Source: a virus
DNA: 20,431 nucleotides
Direction: 5' to 3' (one strand)
Virus record (IMG/VR): IMGVR_UViG_3300046387_000186
Span: 1 to 20,431 of that record
Shown: piece after piece, positions 16,810 through 20,431 of the stretch
Layout of the letters: each line of letters begins with the position of its first letter
Numbering within the stretch: position 1 is the stretch's first letter
Program-made: the position numbers and the translations under genes
The notes under the pieces: model-generated
Seen by the model: the letters and a program-made list of their open reading frames with translations, nothing else
Database searches by the model: none
Told to the model about the DNA's origin: nothing

Positions 16810-19011
16810 CTAACTTATTAACGTTGTTGTTGGAATGTCATCGTCGTCGTTTGGCAAATGCGCGCTAATTTTATAAATATTTTCTTTGACATCAAACTCC
16901 AATTTGTCAATGACTGTTGGTTGTTTGTCAACAATTACGTTTGGAAAATTAAACCATAAACGATTGTTTATTGATAGCGGTTTTCTGTTTAAATTTCTGA
17001 AGCTGCCCGAATATCTGTTGACAAACTCTCGAAAATCGTTTGCGACATTTGCAGCGGCGACCGTATGCGGGCCACGTTTTAGACCACTTGGCGGATTGAT
17101 TCCAAAAAAATCATCACGGGTTCGATAAATATTCCCAACGTTTTCCGCTAAACCAATTTTTTTGAATTTTTTTATTGACGTGTTATTTGCGTTTTGTATT
17201 ATAAGAGTTTTAAAATTTGCTTTGTTGACGTCTTTTGTTTGACCGGTGACAATTATAAAGTTGTCAAAATATGTTGAATTATATCGCGATGAAGTTGTTT
17301 TTGTACAATTCAAACGCGGTTCAAATTCAATACTTGACAACGTGAAACCGGTTCCGCGTTCAATCAAATCCTTTAAAGTGCATTTTACGTTAATATTTTT
17401 ATATTTATTATAATCTGTATTTGTTATAATATTTCTAAAAAATAATTGATTCAACCATTTTTTATTTGTATTGTCCCAAGCGTACAAATCAACGTGATCG
17501 GCGCCGCCGGTTGTATAAGTGATTGTCATTCTAATTTCAAAAATCACTTCAGTTGTGACCGCCGCGGTTGAATCTTTGTCAACGTCAACAAAATAAGTCA
17601 CTTTAAAACCGTGATTTTCAATATCATCAAACGCGTTGATAATTGTCGGCGCTGTTCTTTTTATTAAATTTCTGTTGACTGTTGTTGGCGCGTTATCTTT
17701 TATTTTAAGTGCTTTTTGACCTTTAAAAATGTAATCACTTGAAACCACTTCGGCCTCGTTGTCAATACTATCGTAACCGGTCAAACCGTATTCAAAACCG
17801 GTGTTGAAAAATTCGTCTTCTAAATCGTTGTTTTCGGTGTTAATTTCAATACTTTTTGACGGTTGTAAATATTCAAGTGTTAAATCGTTATTGATTGGCA
17901 ATAAATCACCCGGAACGCTTTTAACATAAGGAATGTTTTTTGTTTCAATGGCCGTTCCGGTGTTTGAAAATTTTAAAGTTTCGTATTTTTCGCCCCCGGT
18001 TGATTGTAGTTGGTCAAAAATTTTGTTTCTTATGCCCGTTATTAATGTACTATTGTTTGTAAGTTCGTTTAAAATTTCGTCTTTAATTGATTTGTCAAAT
18101 ATATTCGTTGATTCTACAATATACCATTGACCAAATGATTGGAAAATCCGTTGATTGTAAAGGGCCAAAATAATTTCTAATTGTTGTTTTGCTGTATAAG
18201 TGTCGAAATCTTTTTTTAATTCCTGAACCCCCGTTTGTGTTCTTATGTATGGAAATTTATTAAAAGCAACGCCCCCAACAGTAACCCCAACCGAATCATT
18301 GGTATCGTTTATAAAATTTAAATTTAAATCCAAATCCAAATTTTGCAAATTTTGCGATATACGTTCCAAGTCAAACAATGAAGTTGTCGCGGTTGTACCG
18401 TCGTAACTTGTGCCAATTGCGCTATCAAATGAATTTAAAGTTCCTAAACCGTCGAACGCGTTTAATTTAATACCAAACGGCGGTGATGTCAATTTTTCTT
18501 TGAAGCGATCAACAACCAAATAACCGGTCCAATATAAATTGTAATTTTTATAAATTGTTTGCGATATTTGATTTTCAATACAATTCAACGCTTCAATTGC
18601 GCCGCCGTCGTCAAAAACTCTTTTTTGATAAAACGTTGTGTTTGTCAAATATTTTGTTTCATTTTCCAAACATGACAAAGCTTCGACCGTTGCGCCGTCA
18701 TTGAAAACCCTATTTTCGTAAGTTTCGGAAATTGGTTCGACGTAAGAAATATTTATTTTATATTCTCGTTCGTCAAACTTATAAAATTCGTCATAAGATA
18801 TTGTGTCGGTTTGAATCAATTCAATTTGACATTTTGATCCAATTAAAGGCTTGTAAAAATCATCTGAAGATTGCCAGGAAATTTTTACCGGATTCGCGCT
18901 GCCAATAATCGGCAAAACATCACCCGAATAATTTTTTTTTAAAATTTCAAGTTTTTTGGGAAATCCTAAAATATTTGAAAATTCCAATCTATATTTTACG
19001 CCGTAACTCAT
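16810..19011 (-). CDS. Distal tail / tail tip structural protein, 733 aa
   Basis: The gene directly follows the tape measure, where distal tail and tip proteins are encoded. The N-terminus YRLEFSNILGFPKKLEILKK (7-26) followed by SSDDFYKPLIGSKCQIELI (48-66), EREYKINISY (81-90), LYWTGYLVVDRF (159-170) and IKLNAFDGLGTL (181-192) is a pattern I associate with large tail proteins of flavobacterial phages. In them the last two segments normally follow EREYKI closely. Here a block of about 60 residues separates them and contains two copies of RVFxDGxxxEALxCxEN (101-117 and 131-147). The middle and C-terminal parts are beta-rich and carry a possible carbohydrate-binding-like sandwich around 420-600. 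Receptor binding or baseplate function is likely but not shown. Confidence 0.75.
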   Translation of the reverse strand: MSYGVKYRLEFSNILGFPKKLEILKKNYSGDVLPIIGSANPVKISWQSSDDFYKPLIGSKCQIELIQTDTISYDEFYKFDEREYKINISYVEPISETYENRVFNDGATVEALSCLENETKYLTNTTFYQKRVFDDGGAIEALNCIENQISQTIYKNYNLYWTGYLVVDRFKEKLTSPPFGIKLNAFDGLGTLNSFDSAIGTSYDGTTATTSLFDLERISQNLQNLDLDLNLNFINDTNDSVGVTVGGVAFNKFPYIRTQTGVQELKKDFDTYTAKQQLEIILALYNQRIFQSFGQWYIVESTNIFDKSIKDEILNELTNNSTLITGIRNKIFDQLQSTGGEKYETLKFSNTGTAIETKNIPYVKSVPGDLLPINNDLTLEYLQPSKSIEINTENNDLEDEFFNTGFEYGLTGYDSIDNEAEVVSSDYIFKGQKALKIKDNAPTTVNRNLIKRTAPTIINAFDDIENHGFKVTYFVDVDKDSTAAVTTEVIFEIRMTITYTTGGADHVDLYAWDNTNKKWLNQLFFRNIITNTDYNKYKNINVKCTLKDLIERGTGFTLSSIEFEPRLNCTKTTSSRYNSTYFDNFIIVTGQTKDVNKANFKTLIIQNANNTSIKKFKKIGLAENVGNIYRTRDDFFGINPPSGLKRGPHTVAAANVANDFREFVNRYSGSFRNLNRKPLSINNRLWFNFPNVIVDKQPTVIDKLEFDVKENIYKISAHLPNDDDDIPTTTLIS

Positions 19012-19014
19012 TTT

Positions 19015-20431
19015 TTAGTATATACGATCCGATGTTTCATTTGCGCGTTCAATAGCAATCAATAAGTCTTGGCCGTCAATTCTTACATTTCCGGTCACGT
19101 TTACATTGCCGCCCCCGGTTCCGCCAATCATTGATTGCAGTTTATTAAGAGGCGCAATAACTTCGGGATTTTGTCGCGCGCCTGGGTATTCACCAACCAA
19201 CCCCATTGTTGGACCGCTAACAATACCACCGGCCGCAAATTTTGAAAATGTCCCGGCAATTAAAGCCGTTGCACCGGCAATAAGCGCGGGCAAAACAAAC
19301 GCCGACGCCGGTCCAAAACTTTTTGCCGTTTCTGTTGCTGCAGCAGTACCGCCGGCCAATGCAATTTTTAAATTGTGACCTAATATTTTTAACGCGTCTT
19401 TTGCGAGCGTTCCAACAAATGCGCCGGTTGCTGATTGTGCGCCGCCAAACATTTGCGTGATTGAATTTCCAATGGCGCCAAAAGATTGATCAATTTGCGC
19501 GCCAATACTTTGCATCAAATCCAATGCGGTTTGTTGATTCATTAAAAAATCTAAAAAACGAACCTTTTTTTGTTCGTAATTTTCGGCCTCTGTTTCGTTT
19601 TGTAATTGATTAAATTCCGCGTTTGATGTGATTTGTTGGTCTTTATCTTGCAAGTCTATTTCTTGCATTTCCAAAACGCTAGCGGCTTTTATTTCTTTTC
19701 TTTTGTTTGCGGTGTCTGCGTCGCTTTGCAAAATTGCGTCGTTATTTGCCAAATGATTTTCTAGAGTTGCGGTATCTGTATCACCTTCGCCGGTTTGTCC
19801 AACCTCAACCGGGACCGTAATTTTTGCAATTTGTTTTTGTTCTAACGCCTCATTGAAATTATCAACAACGCTTGACCCTAAATTTCCGGCTTCGGTTTTA
19901 ATGTTGTCAAACGCGCTCAAAACATTGTTTTTAACGCCTTCAAAAGCAACCTTAAAACCTCTTTTTATTTCGTCGGGGTCCAATGTAAAAATCCCCATTA
20001 TAATCGCGCCAAGGCCTTCCAATGCGCTTACAATATTTTTTGCGGTCAATGTCACAATTGTGAGCAATGTTTTAAAAACAAATTTTCCAACCGCAACCAA
20101 ATTTTTAAATTGCATTATAATAAAATCAACGGCCAATTGTATCGGCAAAGCGTTATTATAAAGGTCAATAAAATAGTTTGATATTTTAATCAATGCGGCT
20201 TTTATGCCGGACCAATTTTTGTAAATAACAACGCCAACGGCCGTCAATGCAGCGACAACCAATCCAATCGGTCCGGTCATAACAGTCAACGCCGTACCAA
20301 TAGCGGGCGCCAATGTTAAAAGCGTTCCAATAATTGCAATAATTGGCCCCAATGCAGCAACAACCCCGGCGAAAATAACAATCACTTTTTTTGTTGTTGG
20401 TGATAATGCGTTAAATTTTTCTGACAAATTA
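19015..20431 (-). CDS. Tape measure protein (partial, N-terminus beyond window)
   Basis: About 472 residues of the C-terminal part are present, and the frame is open to the right edge, so the TTG at 20427 is an internal Leu codon, not a start. The segment FNALSPTTKKVIVIFAGVVA, further hydrophobic segments to about residue 70, and GPIGLVVAALTAVGVVIYKNW are typical of tape measure proteins. A charged coiled-coil part follows (NKRKEIKAASVLEMQEIDLQ region), then Ala/Gly-rich hydrophobic segments (FGPASAFVLPALIAGATALI), and the near-terminal motif FAAGGIVSGPTMGLVGEYPG plus NPEVIAPLNKLQSM. The protein sets tail length and helps DNA enter the cell. Its stop lies three bases before the distal tail gene start. 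Confidence 0.92.
   Translation of the reverse strand, partial: NLSEKFNALSPTTKKVIVIFAGVVAALGPIIAIIGTLLTLAPAIGTALTVMTGPIGLVVAALTAVGVVIYKNWSGIKAALIKISNYFIDLYNNALPIQLAVDFIIMQFKNLVAVGKFVFKTLLTIVTLTAKNIVSALEGLGAIIMGIFTLDPDEIKRGFKVAFEGVKNNVLSAFDNIKTEAGNLGSSVVDNFNEALEQKQIAKITVPVEVGQTGEGDTDTATLENHLANNDAILQSDADTANKRKEIKAASVLEMQEIDLQDKDQQITSNAEFNQLQNETEAENYEQKKVRFLDFLMNQQTALDLMQSIGAQIDQSFGAIGNSITQMFGGAQSATGAFVGTLAKDALKILGHNLKIALAGGTAAATETAKSFGPASAFVLPALIAGATALIAGTFSKFAAGGIVSGPTMGLVGEYPGARQNPEVIAPLNKLQSMIGGTGGGNVNVTGNVRIDGQDLLIAIERANETSDRIY

Overview
The window is a piece of a tailed double-stranded DNA phage (siphovirus type, HK97-fold capsid) that most likely infects a member of the Bacteroidota, probably Flavobacteriia. 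The reasons are a low-GC sequence with many A/T homopolymers, start codons preceded by A-rich leaders without Shine-Dalgarno sequences, several promoters matching the Bacteroidota pattern TTTG-N19-TAnnTTTG, and proteins whose motifs I associate with flavobacterial phages and prophages. Every convincing gene is on the minus strand, so transcription runs right to left.

Reading in the direction of transcription from the right edge: a truncated tape measure protein and a large distal tail protein (20431-16810) end at a strong terminator. An early region (16689-9728) follows. It starts with a small HTH regulator and continues with a recombination set (putative ssDNA-annealing protein, miniature SSB with a DDLPF tail, RecE-like nuclease), a stand-alone DnaA domain IV protein, a VRR-NUC nuclease, a replication initiator with a probable origin inside its own gene, another PD-(D/E)XK nuclease, and a primase-helicase. 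A single-gene unit with the best promoter in the window (9629-9381, ExoX-C-like) separates the early from the late genes.

The late head module (9262-2741) is TerS, TerL, a portal with a long C-terminal extension, a Mu F-like minor head protein, a prohead protease and the major capsid protein. After the capsid terminator come two cassettes that look like morons: four tiny overlapping genes (2547-1951) and a PD-(D/E)XK-like gene (1883-1521), each with its own promoter-like element and terminator. The connector genes (1437-1) then resume: a small conserved protein, gp6-like connector, head closure protein and a gp10-like tail completion protein cut by the left edge.

The left edge stops where the major tail protein and tail chaperones are expected, and the right edge begins inside the tape measure gene. 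This suggests that the two edges are neighbours on a circular or circularly permuted map with a few kilobases missing between them. No integrase, lysin, tRNA, rRNA or CRISPR array is visible. Once the small genes are placed, no gene-free stretch exceeds about 200 bases.
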